From NCBI GenBank assembly GCA_002686115.1, contig NZAF01000082.1, forward strand, positions 1 through 27,438: a stretch of 27,438 nt of DNA, read 5' to 3'. This DNA is from Halobacteriovorax sp. Lineage in GTDB: Bacteria; Bdellovibrionota; Bacteriovoracia; Bacteriovoracales; Bacteriovoracaceae. The translations under genes and the position numbers were made by a program. Numbering within the stretch: position 1 is the stretch's first letter; the number at the start of each line of letters is the position of its first letter. Of the stretch, positions 7,796 to 15,151 are shown piece by piece. The notes under the pieces are model-generated. The model was not told where the DNA came from. It ran no database searches and worked only from the letters and a program-made list of their open reading frames with translations.

Positions 7796-7827
7796 AGAAG
7801 GTCAATAATTATTGGCCTTCTTTTTTT
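7796..7827 (+). terminator. Terminator of the 6606-7784 gene, overlapping the end of the opposing gene
   Basis: Stem 7796-7806 with 7811-7821 (one G-U pair, 4-nt loop) followed by seven T. The hairpin contains the stop codon and last codons of the minus-strand CNNM gene ending at 7809, so coding and terminator sequence are shared. Confidence 0.8.
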
Positions 7828-8789
7828 CCTTCCAAATCACCTTCATCATATATTTCTAAACCAAGCATATTTTCAATTAAGTCTTCAAGAGTGACTATTC
7901 CAATAAATTCACCAGCATCGTTAACGATAGCTGAAATATGCTCTCTCCTATTGAGAAGCCTTCTAAGTAGGGTGGGTAATTCAGTATCATGAGGAAGAAT
8001 GAGAAGTGGTTTTAGAATTGTAATTAGTTTTTGTGATTTATCCTTGATATAGGCATGTTGAAGTTTATCCTTCATGATGTAGCCGCGTACATCATGAATA
8101 TCAACACCAAAAATCACGAGTCTTGTATATGAGTTCTCACCTGCTTGTTCATAGGCTTCTTCAATTGTGAGGTCAAAATTAAGTCCTTCTACTTTATCTC
8201 TTTGAGTTACGATATCTTTTAAGAGAACTTCTTTAAAGCGCATGAGTCCTTTCAGAGCATTATATTCAGATTGAGCAATAGCTCCTTCATTTAGACCAAT
8301 ATCAGCAATTGCCTCAATTTCTTCACGTGAGATAGGAACTTTCTTTCCTTTGACTAAGGAAGAGACTTTTTCCGAGAGCCAAACGATAGGGTAGGAAAGA
8401 ACTATCATTGGAGAAAGAATTGCTGATGCGAGAGGTAGAAAAGTTTTCCAATAACTTGCCCCAAGAGACTTTGGAATGATCTCGCTAAAAAAGAGAATTC
8501 CAAATGTTAAAAGAATTGAAAAGATTGTTAAAGCTTCATTACCATAGACTCGTTGAGCCTCTGCACCTGCACCAGCAGCGCCAATTGTATGAGCAATCGT
8601 GTTAAAAGTAAGAATTGAAGCAAGAGGTTTTTCAATATCTTTTTTTAAATGTTTAACTTTATTAAATAGACTTGGGTTTGTTTTTTCTAAAGAAGTTAAG
8701 TAGCTAGGGGTCACGCTTAGTATAATGGCCTCTAACATAGAGCAGATAAAAGAGACTAGAATTGATAGCGATATGTAAAAAAATAACAT
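7809..8789 (-). CDS. Short CNNM/CBS-domain membrane protein (hemolysin-C-like)
   Basis: 326 aa. The N-terminal CNNM (DUF21) domain has about four hydrophobic segments (1-25, 60-80, 85-110, 118-140) with the family hallmarks ILTFNTIAHTIGAAGAGA and FFSEIIPKSLGA. A CBS pair follows (about 190-315; TRLVIFGVDIHDVRGYIMK and SAIVNDAGEFIGIVTLEDL). Family members are implicated in Mg2+ or other cation export/homeostasis. The C-terminal CorC_HlyC domain of longer relatives is absent; the protein ends in a charged tail. The ATG at 8789 has no visible SD, is 16 nt past the stop of the phosphatase gene upstream, and lies within a 12-bp hairpin (8765-8797); expression may depend on translational coupling. 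Confidence 0.9.
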   Translation of the reverse strand: MLFFYISLSILVSFICSMLEAIILSVTPSYLTSLEKTNPSLFNKVKHLKKDIEKPLASILTFNTIAHTIGAAGAGAEAQRVYGNEALTIFSILLTFGILFFSEIIPKSLGASYWKTFLPLASAILSPMIVLSYPIVWLSEKVSSLVKGKKVPISREEIEAIADIGLNEGAIAQSEYNALKGLMRFKEVLLKDIVTQRDKVEGLNFDLTIEEAYEQAGENSYTRLVIFGVDIHDVRGYIMKDKLQHAYIKDKSQKLITILKPLLILPHDTELPTLLRRLLNRREHISAIVNDAGEFIGIVTLEDLIENMLGLEIYDEGDLEGKKEGQ

Positions 8790-8797
8790 ATCGCTAT
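8765..8797 (-). promoter_or_regulatory. 12-bp perfect hairpin enclosing the CNNM start codon
   Basis: Arms 8765-8776 and 8786-8797 (ATAGCGATATGT and its complement) with a 9-nt loop. In the minus-strand message the 5' arm contains the ATG at 8789-8787, and the 3' arm is codons 5-8. It begins about 8 nt after the stop of the upstream gene. No T run follows it on the minus strand, so it does not look like a terminator in that direction. Confidence 0.55.
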
Positions 8798-8805
8798 TTT
8801 ATCAA

Positions 8806-9687
8806 TTATTTATTTGAATGAATAGTGTTGGTAAAGAGAACTTCTCTTTCACTGTTTTCATTGACGCCAATGAGGCTTACTTTAAAAGAGTCTCCTTGGT
8901 AGGTCATCGTGATATATCCAAGCTTTGAGATGGCAAATTTTGGAAGTTTTACTTCTTTTACAGGTCTAAGTTTTCCACCAGCTCCAGTAACGTACATATG
9001 AGTCCCTTTTTCTTGGCCTTCATAAGAGAGATGGTGATCATGTCCTCCAAAGTGAGCGCTAACTTTTCCTGTGATATATTTTTTGAAATACCACTTATTA
9101 AAAAACTTTGCATCTCCATGTTTACCGGAGCTTTTAATTGGATGGTGAGCAATACTGAAGATGAAGCGACACGTTTCCTTAAACTCACGCATCGTTTTTT
9201 TAAGCCATTTTCTATGCTCTTTTAGATACGTGATATTTGTATCAAGGTTTAAGTAACAGACATCACCATATCTCTGGGCATACCAATAATTTGGAAAAAT
9301 AATATTTTCATGTCGATCATTAAGAAATAGCCAGGCACCAGGGTTCTTATGATAGTCGTGATTACCGAGAGTCAAAATAAAAGGTGTTCCATTCTCAATC
9401 ATCTCACCGTAGTAATCATAGAAGTGACTATAGAAACTTGGATCGTTTTCATCACTTAGGCCATTCTTATAAACTAAATCACCAGTGATTCTGACAGAGT
9501 CACAGCCTTCTTCTTTTAATGCTTCGGCAACATATCCTTGTCCTAATTTTCCAGTTCCGCTATCTCCCATAATACAGGTTTTATATCCAATCTCATGTGC
9601 TGGGTGTTCAAGAATTTCAACTTCTCTTGGAGCGTATTCACAAGAAATGAATAGTAGAGCAGTAAGTATTAATTGTACTTTCTTCAT
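8806..9687 (-). CDS. Purple-acid-phosphatase-like metallophosphoesterase, probable lipoprotein
   Basis: A binuclear-metal phosphohydrolase. All blocks of the purple acid phosphatase set are seen: GDSG (41-44), GDLVY (69-73), GNHD (108-111), IAHHPIKSSGKHGD, and GGHDHH. Spacing and the AHHPIKSSG segment resemble the small tartrate-resistant type rather than cyclic-nucleotide phosphodiesterases. I use the ATG at 9687 (293 aa) because GGAG lies 5 nt upstream; a TTG at 9711 would place the SD inside the frame. The N-terminus MKKVQLILTALLFISC ends in a lipobox-like FISC (Cys16), so a lipid-anchored location outside the cytoplasm is likely, where it could release phosphate from organic or prey-derived phosphoesters. 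Probable operon with the CNNM gene 16 nt downstream. Confidence 0.9.
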   Translation of the reverse strand: MKKVQLILTALLFISCEYAPREVEILEHPAHEIGYKTCIMGDSGTGKLGQGYVAEALKEEGCDSVRITGDLVYKNGLSDENDPSFYSHFYDYYGEMIENGTPFILTLGNHDYHKNPGAWLFLNDRHENIIFPNYWYAQRYGDVCYLNLDTNITYLKEHRKWLKKTMREFKETCRFIFSIAHHPIKSSGKHGDAKFFNKWYFKKYITGKVSAHFGGHDHHLSYEGQEKGTHMYVTGAGGKLRPVKEVKLPKFAISKLGYITMTYQGDSFKVSLIGVNENSEREVLFTNTIHSNK

Positions 9688-9785
9688 AGATTCTCCATTT
9701 TCTAATTTCAAAAATGGTAGCGAATTTTAAATGGATGGTCATGTTAGAAATAGGTGAGAATATTAAGAGTAAGAAGATTTTTGAG

Positions 9786-9821
9786 TAAAAAAGAAAGCCC
9801 GAGTCTTGCGCTCGGGCTTTT
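9786..9821 (-). terminator. Terminator of the isovaleryl-CoA-dehydrogenase-type gene
   Basis: Perfect 10-bp stem AAAGCCCGAG (9794-9803) with 9811-9820 and a 7-nt loop. On the minus strand it is followed by CTTTTTTA, and it starts 11 nt past the stop of the gene ending at 9832. Textbook intrinsic terminator. Confidence 0.92.
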
Positions 9822-9831
9822 GGGGATAGTC

Positions 9832-10974
9832 TTATTTATTATTAAGTTCTAATAAGTTCTTTGCGATAATCATAACCATAACTTCATTAGTTCCTGCACC
9901 AATTTCATTAAGTTTGTTATCTCTCATCATTCTCTCAACAGGAAATTCTCTTGAATAACCATATCCACCATGAAGTTGAATCGCATCAAGAGCAATCTTT
10001 GTTGCAAGTTTTGGAATCGCTAGTTTTACTTGAGCCGCAACAACTGGTCCTTGAACGCCTTGATCATATTGATAAGCAGTATTGTAGAGAAAGCTTCTCA
10101 TCATTTCAGTTTCTGTTGCCATTTCAGCAATCATTCTTTGAATCATTTGGTAATTACCAATCGTCTTTCCAAATTGTGATCTTTCATTTGCATATTTAAT
10201 ACATTGATCAACACAAGCCTGAGCAATCCCAAGAGAGATCCCAGAGATGGTGATTCTTTCAATGTCTAAGTTTTTCATCATGTGATAAACAGAGTCACCC
10301 TCATTACCAACAAGTTGTGACTTTTCGACTTTTGCATTATCAAAAATAAGTTCACCTGTTGGTGAAGCTCTCATCCCCATCTTGTGAATTGGTTTACCAA
10401 AAGTGAAGTGACCTTTTTCCTTTTCAAGAATAAAAGTCGAAAGATTCTTTCTCTCTGGTCCAGTTCTCGTATAAACATAGGCTATATCTGCGTATTGAGC
10501 ATTTGTGATCCACATCTTTGATCCATTTAAAAGATAGTGATCACCTTTATCTTCAGCTTTTGTTTGAATACCAACTGCATCTGAACCATATTCCGGCTCA
10601 CTCATTCCCATACAGCCGATGTGTTCACCAGTAACTAGTTTAGGAAGATACATTTCTTTTTGTTCTTCTGAAGCGTTGTTTTGAATATTATTAACGGCCA
10701 AGATCGAGTGGGCAAGGTAACTAAGAGTTGATGAAGCACATGCTTTCCCAAATTCTTCCATAACGATAGTCGCAGCTAGTGCACCCATTCCTGCTCCACC
10801 GTACTTCGGATCCGCAGTGATACCTAGAACACCAATTTCTCCCATCTTCTTAAAGGCTTCCATATTGAAAGTTTCATCAGTGTCATGCTTTTCAGCAACT
10901 GGTGCAAGTTCATTTCTTGCAAAGTCTCTACACATATCTCTGATTTGTTTTTCTTCTTCTGAAAAATACCACAT
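9832..10974 (-). CDS. Acyl-CoA dehydrogenase, isovaleryl-CoA dehydrogenase type
   Basis: 380-aa FAD flavoenzyme, likely converting isovaleryl-CoA to 3-methylcrotonyl-CoA in leucine breakdown. Seen: MGMSEPEYGSDAVGIQTKA, MWITNAQYADIAYVYTRTG, RSQFGKTIGNYQMIQRM and LHGGYGYSREFPVERMMRD. The usual catalytic Glu of the C-terminal EGT motif is replaced: the segment reads IGAGTNEV with Ala at 360. Instead Glu239 stands in LDIERITIS, the place of the base in isovaleryl- and long-chain acyl-CoA dehydrogenases. With the IGAGT signature this favours the isovaleryl type. The start ATG has GGAG 10 nt upstream. No other leucine-pathway genes are adjacent, so the substrate stays inferred. Confidence 0.92.
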   Translation of the reverse strand: MWYFSEEEKQIRDMCRDFARNELAPVAEKHDTDETFNMEAFKKMGEIGVLGITADPKYGGAGMGALAATIVMEEFGKACASSTLSYLAHSILAVNNIQNNASEEQKEMYLPKLVTGEHIGCMGMSEPEYGSDAVGIQTKAEDKGDHYLLNGSKMWITNAQYADIAYVYTRTGPERKNLSTFILEKEKGHFTFGKPIHKMGMRASPTGELIFDNAKVEKSQLVGNEGDSVYHMMKNLDIERITISGISLGIAQACVDQCIKYANERSQFGKTIGNYQMIQRMIAEMATETEMMRSFLYNTAYQYDQGVQGPVVAAQVKLAIPKLATKIALDAIQLHGGYGYSREFPVERMMRDNKLNEIGAGTNEVMVMIIAKNLLELNNK

Positions 10975-11023
10975 AACCTGATCTCCAAATTTCTAACGAA
11001 TCACTAACAATGAATGATTCAAT

Positions 11024-11052
11024 ACGTTAGCTTTTCTTACATAAACTGACAA
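11024..11052 (-). promoter_or_regulatory. Possible promoter of the isovaleryl-CoA-dehydrogenase-type gene
   Basis: On the minus strand TTGTCA (11047-11052) and TAACGT (11024-11029), 17-nt spacing, leader about 45 nt. The -35 overlaps the shared motif copy at 11048-11061. Confidence 0.35.
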
Positions 11053-11104
11053 ATGCGTCGCGAAAAATGTCTAAGTTTTTTAACATTTACGTCAAATACG
11101 TCAC
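11048..11104 (+). promoter_or_regulatory. Candidate operators, copies 2 and 3 of the shared acyl-CoA dehydrogenase motif
   Basis: GACAAATGCGTCGC (11048-11061) and GTCAAATACGTCAC (11091-11104). The second contains TACGTCA twice (11088-11094 and 11097-11103) and can also be read as an inverted pair of ACGT cores separated by CAAAT. Copy 3 is 117 nt upstream of the start at 10974, almost the same as copy 1 from its gene (118 nt). Confidence 0.35.
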
Positions 11105-11209
11105 TACTTAACCAACAAAAGCACTTTGGTCGAGTTATTTTATGTTTGTTCCCGATCCATTTCATACTCCGTAGAATTTACTCATTAATAACTTAACAAA
11201 GGAATTGTT

Positions 11210-12511
11210 ATGAAAATATCACTAAGAGTGATGTGTGCTTTATCTTTAGCTTTTAGTTCTTATTCTTTTTCACCAAAATTTAACAACAAAAGAATTGTGG
11301 TAAAAGTTAAAGACGGGGCAAGTTTAGAGAACTCTCATATTCTTTCAAAAAAACATCTCTTTAATGACTACTATGTTTTACAAACAGAAAACGCGCAGGA
11401 ATTAAAAGCTTCATTAGAAGGTAATGATAAAGTTTCTTACGTTCAATTTGATTTTCAATCAGATACTAAGAAGTTACCAGAAGCGACAAACCCAGAAAGA
11501 GTAGAGCCAAATACTTCAAATAAGTATAATGGAATTTTCAATGATCCATCTGTTGATAGACTGTGGGCCTTTAGAGAAGCAAGTAGAAACGGGATGAATG
11601 TTACAAGCGCTTACGAAGCTTTTGGTAGAAAAGGTGATAGTGAAGTGATCGTTGCAGTCGTTGATACGGGAGTTGATTACAATCACGAAGATTTAAAAGA
11701 TGTGATGTGGGTCAATCAAGGAGAAATTCCAGCAAACGGAATTGATGATGATGGTAATGGATATGTTGATGATGTTCATGGAATCGATACACTTGATCGT
11801 GACAGTAACGGAAATGCAACAGGAGACATGATGGATACTCATAATCATGGGACGCACGTTGCAGGAACAATTGGGGCCACTCAAAATAATGGAAGAGGAA
11901 TTGCTGGAGTTGCTTCAAATGTAAAAATCATGGGAATCAGAACAGTTCCAAATAGGGGTGATGAAACAGATGTAGATGTTGCAGAATCATTCTTATATGC
12001 AGCTAAGCATGGTGCAAAAATCATTAATTGTTCATTTGGTAAGACGAGAAATGAAGGTGGTCTTCTTGTTCAGGATACGATTAAGCATATTGGTGAAAAG
12101 TATGGTGTCTTAGTTGTCGCAGCTGCAGGAAACGAATCTTCAAATAATGATAGATCTCCAAAGTACCCAGCTTCTTTTAATAATGACAACTTACTTGTTG
12201 TCGCCGCAACTTCAAGCTGGTTTGGAAGTCTTGCAAGTTTTTCAAATTATGGTCAAAGAACTGTTGATATCGCTGCTCCTGGATCAGGAATTTATTCAAC
12301 TGTAAGAGGAAACCGTTACTCAAATATGAGTGGTACTTCGATGGCTTCTCCAAATATGGCAGGGCTTGCTGCTGAAGTTCTATCTAGAAACCCAGAGCTT
12401 GGGCCTATCGCTCTTAAAGAACTTATTATGAGTAATGTAACAAAGCTTTCAAAGTTTTCTACAAAAATGGTGTCAGGTGGGCTTGCAAATCTAAAGGGTG
12501 CACTTGAATAA
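11210..12511 (+). CDS. Secreted subtilisin-like serine protease (S8 family)
   Basis: 433 aa with signal peptide (MKISLRVMCALSLAFSSYSF), an I9-type inhibitor-like propeptide (about 27-80; KRIVVKVKDG and KVSYVQFDFQ), and a subtilase catalytic domain (about 105-430). Catalytic triad: Asp152 in VAVVDTGVD, His213 in HNHGTHVAGT, Ser377 in SGTSMASP; oxyanion Asn308 in AAAGNES. A linker, IDDDGNGYVDD (178-188), looks like a calcium-binding DxDGNG loop. No C-terminal anchor or sorting domain, so likely released to periplasm or medium. Suits digestion of prey or environmental protein. SD AAAGGA precedes the ATG by 6 nt; a terminator follows, so it is probably monocistronic. It has no adjacent Cys-rich or maturation partner. 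Confidence 0.96.
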   Translation: MKISLRVMCALSLAFSSYSFSPKFNNKRIVVKVKDGASLENSHILSKKHLFNDYYVLQTENAQELKASLEGNDKVSYVQFDFQSDTKKLPEATNPERVEPNTSNKYNGIFNDPSVDRLWAFREASRNGMNVTSAYEAFGRKGDSEVIVAVVDTGVDYNHEDLKDVMWVNQGEIPANGIDDDGNGYVDDVHGIDTLDRDSNGNATGDMMDTHNHGTHVAGTIGATQNNGRGIAGVASNVKIMGIRTVPNRGDETDVDVAESFLYAAKHGAKIINCSFGKTRNEGGLLVQDTIKHIGEKYGVLVVAAAGNESSNNDRSPKYPASFNNDNLLVVAATSSWFGSLASFSNYGQRTVDIAAPGSGIYSTVRGNRYSNMSGTSMASPNMAGLAAEVLSRNPELGPIALKELIMSNVTKLSKFSTKMVSGGLANLKGALE

Positions 12512-12528
12512 TTGAATACAAGTTTATT

Positions 12529-12562
12529 AAATAAAAGCTAGGCTTAGGTCTAGCTTTTATTT
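12529..12562 (+). terminator. Terminator of the subtilase gene
   Basis: 13-bp perfect stem (12529-12541 with 12550-12562; core AAAAGCTAG/CTAGCTTTT) with an 8-nt loop and a T-rich 3' arm. The ATG of the next gene is only 12 nt downstream, so that gene's SD (TAGGT) abuts the hairpin. Confidence 0.8.
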
Positions 12563-12573
12563 TAGGTAATCAC

Positions 12574-12981
12574 ATGAAAATATTATTACTTTTAACACTA
12601 TCAATATTCACATTTGCTTCTGATTTTAACGGTATCTGGGTTGGTAATGGGGCTGCTAAGAGTGGAGATTTTAAAGTGTCTTGTCCTGATGTTGAGATGA
12701 GATTTCATGTTACTGATACTCTTTTTATCCTCAGAGGTGGGCATTATAATTGTGAAGGATTTAGTGCTGAGTATCCTTACTTTGAGTTTCAAATTAATCA
12801 AGGCGTTCTTTATGATGGAAGTAAAGAAGTAGGCTCAATCTCTGATAGATTGATAAATATCTTTTCAAAGGAAGAGGGGTTTAACCTTGATTTAGTCTTA
12901 GAAAATGGGGAACTATCTATGTTTGAGACATGGGAAGACGGAGATGAATACTTCAAAGTTATCGCTAAGTTAAAGAAATAA
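12574..12981 (+). CDS. Small exported protein of unknown function, 135 aa
   Basis: Signal peptide MKILLLLTLSIFTFA, then a compact beta-rich mature part beginning FNGIWVGNG, with two Cys (SCPD and YNCEG) that could form one disulphide. The opening FxGxWxGxG and regular beta pattern are reminiscent of small calycin/lipocalin-like folds, but I would not assign it. The ATG at 12574 is preceded by AGG at 7 nt and sits directly behind the subtilase terminator, so read-through or a promoter within the terminator region must express it. No clear promoter is visible in the 60-nt gap. Confidence 0.75.
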   Translation: MKILLLLTLSIFTFASDFNGIWVGNGAAKSGDFKVSCPDVEMRFHVTDTLFILRGGHYNCEGFSAEYPYFEFQINQGVLYDGSKEVGSISDRLINIFSKEEGFNLDLVLENGELSMFETWEDGDEYFKVIAKLKK

Positions 12982-13095
12982 GGAAAAGTCACCGTAATAT
13001 CAGCCCCTTAGCTAGTATAGAAAATCCTCAATTATAAAAGTCATTTTTCATAAGAGTAAAAATTGTTTATAACTTCCAAAACATAGGATGGAAGT

Positions 13096-14358
13096 ATGAT
13101 GAAACTCTTATTAGTAAAATTCCTTATTCTCATAAGCGTAAACTCGTTTGCAGATTTAAATGACGTCCAAAATTCAATTGAGAACAATCATATTGTGGAT
13201 ACGATCGATAAAAATTTATCTCAAGGTATCAGGGAATCTTTAAAGAATGATATAAGAAACAAGAAGATCGTTTTTCTTGGAGAGGCTGATCATTTTTTCC
13301 ATGAGAAATACAGTTATCGACTAGCATTTATAAAAGAACTACTTAAAAATGGTTATTACAATATTTATGCAGAGCTTGGTGCAACTGACGGGATGATGGT
13401 CAATCTTTACTTAGAAACAGGCGATGAATCTTTTTTAAAGAAAGTAGGACTTTATGGCTTTAAATATGGAAGCCCTTTGCGTTTTAAGAATAACGCTTTT
13501 GTTAGTGAGCAGGTGAGATACTTTAAAGAACTTAGAGCTCTTAAATTAAAATATCCAAAACTAAAATATGCTGACTTTGATTTAGATATGGTGCCTGGGA
13601 ATTTTTATCTAGAGTATGATGAAATGAAAGGTAGAATTGATGTTACTCGATTCATTGAAAAGAATACTGAATTTGCAAAAGTGATGAGGTTTATTGAACT
13701 TAGTAAAAACTCTGAAAATAAACAACTCTATATAAATCTCTCTTATAAAATTGCACAGGAGTTGAAAGAGGTAGGGATTAAGAATGTTAAAAACTATAAA
13801 GAGTTTTTACATCTTATTAAAGTCTTTAAAGACAGCCTCTATTTTAGAGTTGAGTCTAGAAAGAAGCCTTTTAGGTGGAGCATCTATCACTGGCGTGAAA
13901 AAAGAATGTTTGAAATTATGGAATATGAATTTCAAAAGAAAAATTCAGCTGAAAAATATATATTCCTCGGCCATAATGGTCATTTAACTAAAACAGATGC
14001 GAAGAATAGAAATGGTGATCGCTATACAACTTGGGATACTATTGGCGCCTGGATAACAAAGAGAGCGCCTAGTGATGTCTTTGCTATATGGAGTTTCATT
14101 GGTAGGGGAGAACATAGTGGACATGGTTGTCAAAACGGTGGAAGCTGCGAGATAAAATTAATTAAAGGTACTCTTGAAGAGCGTCTATTTGAAATCAATT
14201 CTTCTGATGGCATTTATTTTAGAAATAACTCAGTTATTAAAAGAAATGAAAATATCATAAAGACAGTTGTAAATGGTTATGAAGTGACCTCTGGAAAGTA
14301 TGGGGACGTCGCAGATGCTTTCTACTTTATTCCCGAAGTTAATGATCTCACTCGTTAA
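13096..14358 (+). CDS. Exported erythromycin-esterase-superfamily protein
   Basis: 420 aa with signal peptide (MMKLLLVKFLILISVNSFA). The motif KIVFLGEADHFFHEKY (57-72; Glu63, His66) matches the LGExxHxxxE block of the Ere (EreA/EreB) superfamily. The second block, LGHNGHL with His293 and His296, matches the family's paired-His AHNxH segment. In EreB such residues serve water activation. Most superfamily members are not macrolide esterases and have unknown substrates, so I do not claim resistance. Export is unusual compared with the cytoplasmic Ere enzymes. ATG codons at 13096 and 13099 are both usable. The stop overlaps by 4 nt the 3' end of the convergent gene on the minus strand. Confidence 0.85.
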   Translation: MMKLLLVKFLILISVNSFADLNDVQNSIENNHIVDTIDKNLSQGIRESLKNDIRNKKIVFLGEADHFFHEKYSYRLAFIKELLKNGYYNIYAELGATDGMMVNLYLETGDESFLKKVGLYGFKYGSPLRFKNNAFVSEQVRYFKELRALKLKYPKLKYADFDLDMVPGNFYLEYDEMKGRIDVTRFIEKNTEFAKVMRFIELSKNSENKQLYINLSYKIAQELKEVGIKNVKNYKEFLHLIKVFKDSLYFRVESRKKPFRWSIYHWREKRMFEIMEYEFQKKNSAEKYIFLGHNGHLTKTDAKNRNGDRYTTWDTIGAWITKRAPSDVFAIWSFIGRGEHSGHGCQNGGSCEIKLIKGTLEERLFEINSSDGIYFRNNSVIKRNENIIKTVVNGYEVTSGKYGDVADAFYFIPEVNDLTR

Positions 14359-15029
14359 TTCATTGCAGATAAGTTAATGGCACAATGAAATGAGTAAACT
14401 CCATCACTCATAGGAGTATCATATCGGTAGTCCATATACTTTTTAAATTCAACAAGTACTTTATCGTTCTTAGAAAAGTTATCGATTAATTGATTACATT
14501 CAGACTCTGTAAATTCTCTATTTTTTAAATAATAAGAAGACCAAAAGCTTGAATTTGAGTCTTCATTTGAAATGATAAAGTGGCAACGATAATTTCTGTG
14601 AAGATTATTTTCTTGTTGATCATTCTTTCTAGTTGTAGAGATCCTTCCTGCAAACTCATACTCATATTCAACCTGGTAATTGCCTTGTTTTAAGAAGTTT
14701 TTTAGGTTTTTTGATATGATTGATGTTGAACTTAGGTGTCTTTTACACTTTCTAAGATTGTTTGGAGTATTTAGAGATTTTAAATCTCTTTCAATAATCT
14801 TGCGTGCAGAGATTTGGTCATTGATATCAAAAACACCTTTCGTTTCATTATGTGACTCTAAACTAAAGATTTCATCAAATTCTCCAGAATACTTTCCTTG
14901 ATAGGCGAAGCCCTTTTCTCTGAGAATTTGAGTCATACTCTCAAGCTCCGTAGACTTTTTAACTCTCGTCTTTTGTGCAAATGTCATACTTGTTAAAAGT
15001 GTTACTGAAAAAAGAATAAGCAGTTTCAT
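14355..15029 (-). CDS. Exported protein of unknown function, 224 aa
   Basis: Signal peptide MKLLILFSVTLLTSMTFA followed by a basic stretch (QKTRVKKS). The mature part has four Cys (CKRHL, YRCHF, SECNQL, FHCAIN). No family recognised; length and composition match the many short exported proteins of this window. SD AAGGG lies 9 nt before the ATG. Its 3' end overlaps the convergent Ere-like gene by 4 nt and no terminator is visible between them. Confidence 0.75.
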   Translation of the reverse strand: MKLLILFSVTLLTSMTFAQKTRVKKSTELESMTQILREKGFAYQGKYSGEFDEIFSLESHNETKGVFDINDQISARKIIERDLKSLNTPNNLRKCKRHLSSTSIISKNLKNFLKQGNYQVEYEYEFAGRISTTRKNDQQENNLHRNYRCHFIISNEDSNSSFWSSYYLKNREFTESECNQLIDNFSKNDKVLVEFKKYMDYRYDTPMSDGVYSFHCAINLSAMN

Positions 15030-15151
15030 AAAAAATACCCTTGAGTTATTTAGTAAATTTTAAAAAATAAAAAACCTAAAACCAAGTAAATAATCCGCTT
15101 TATATGATATAAGTCATTAAGTAGCTTAAATTTCTAAGGTAAGGATAAAGT

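Noticed and set aside
11693..11918. His/Ile-rich minus-strand frames inside the subtilase gene
   Set aside because: Antisense to the catalytic Asp-to-His region; the apparent His richness comes from GAT/ATG-rich codons on the coding strand.
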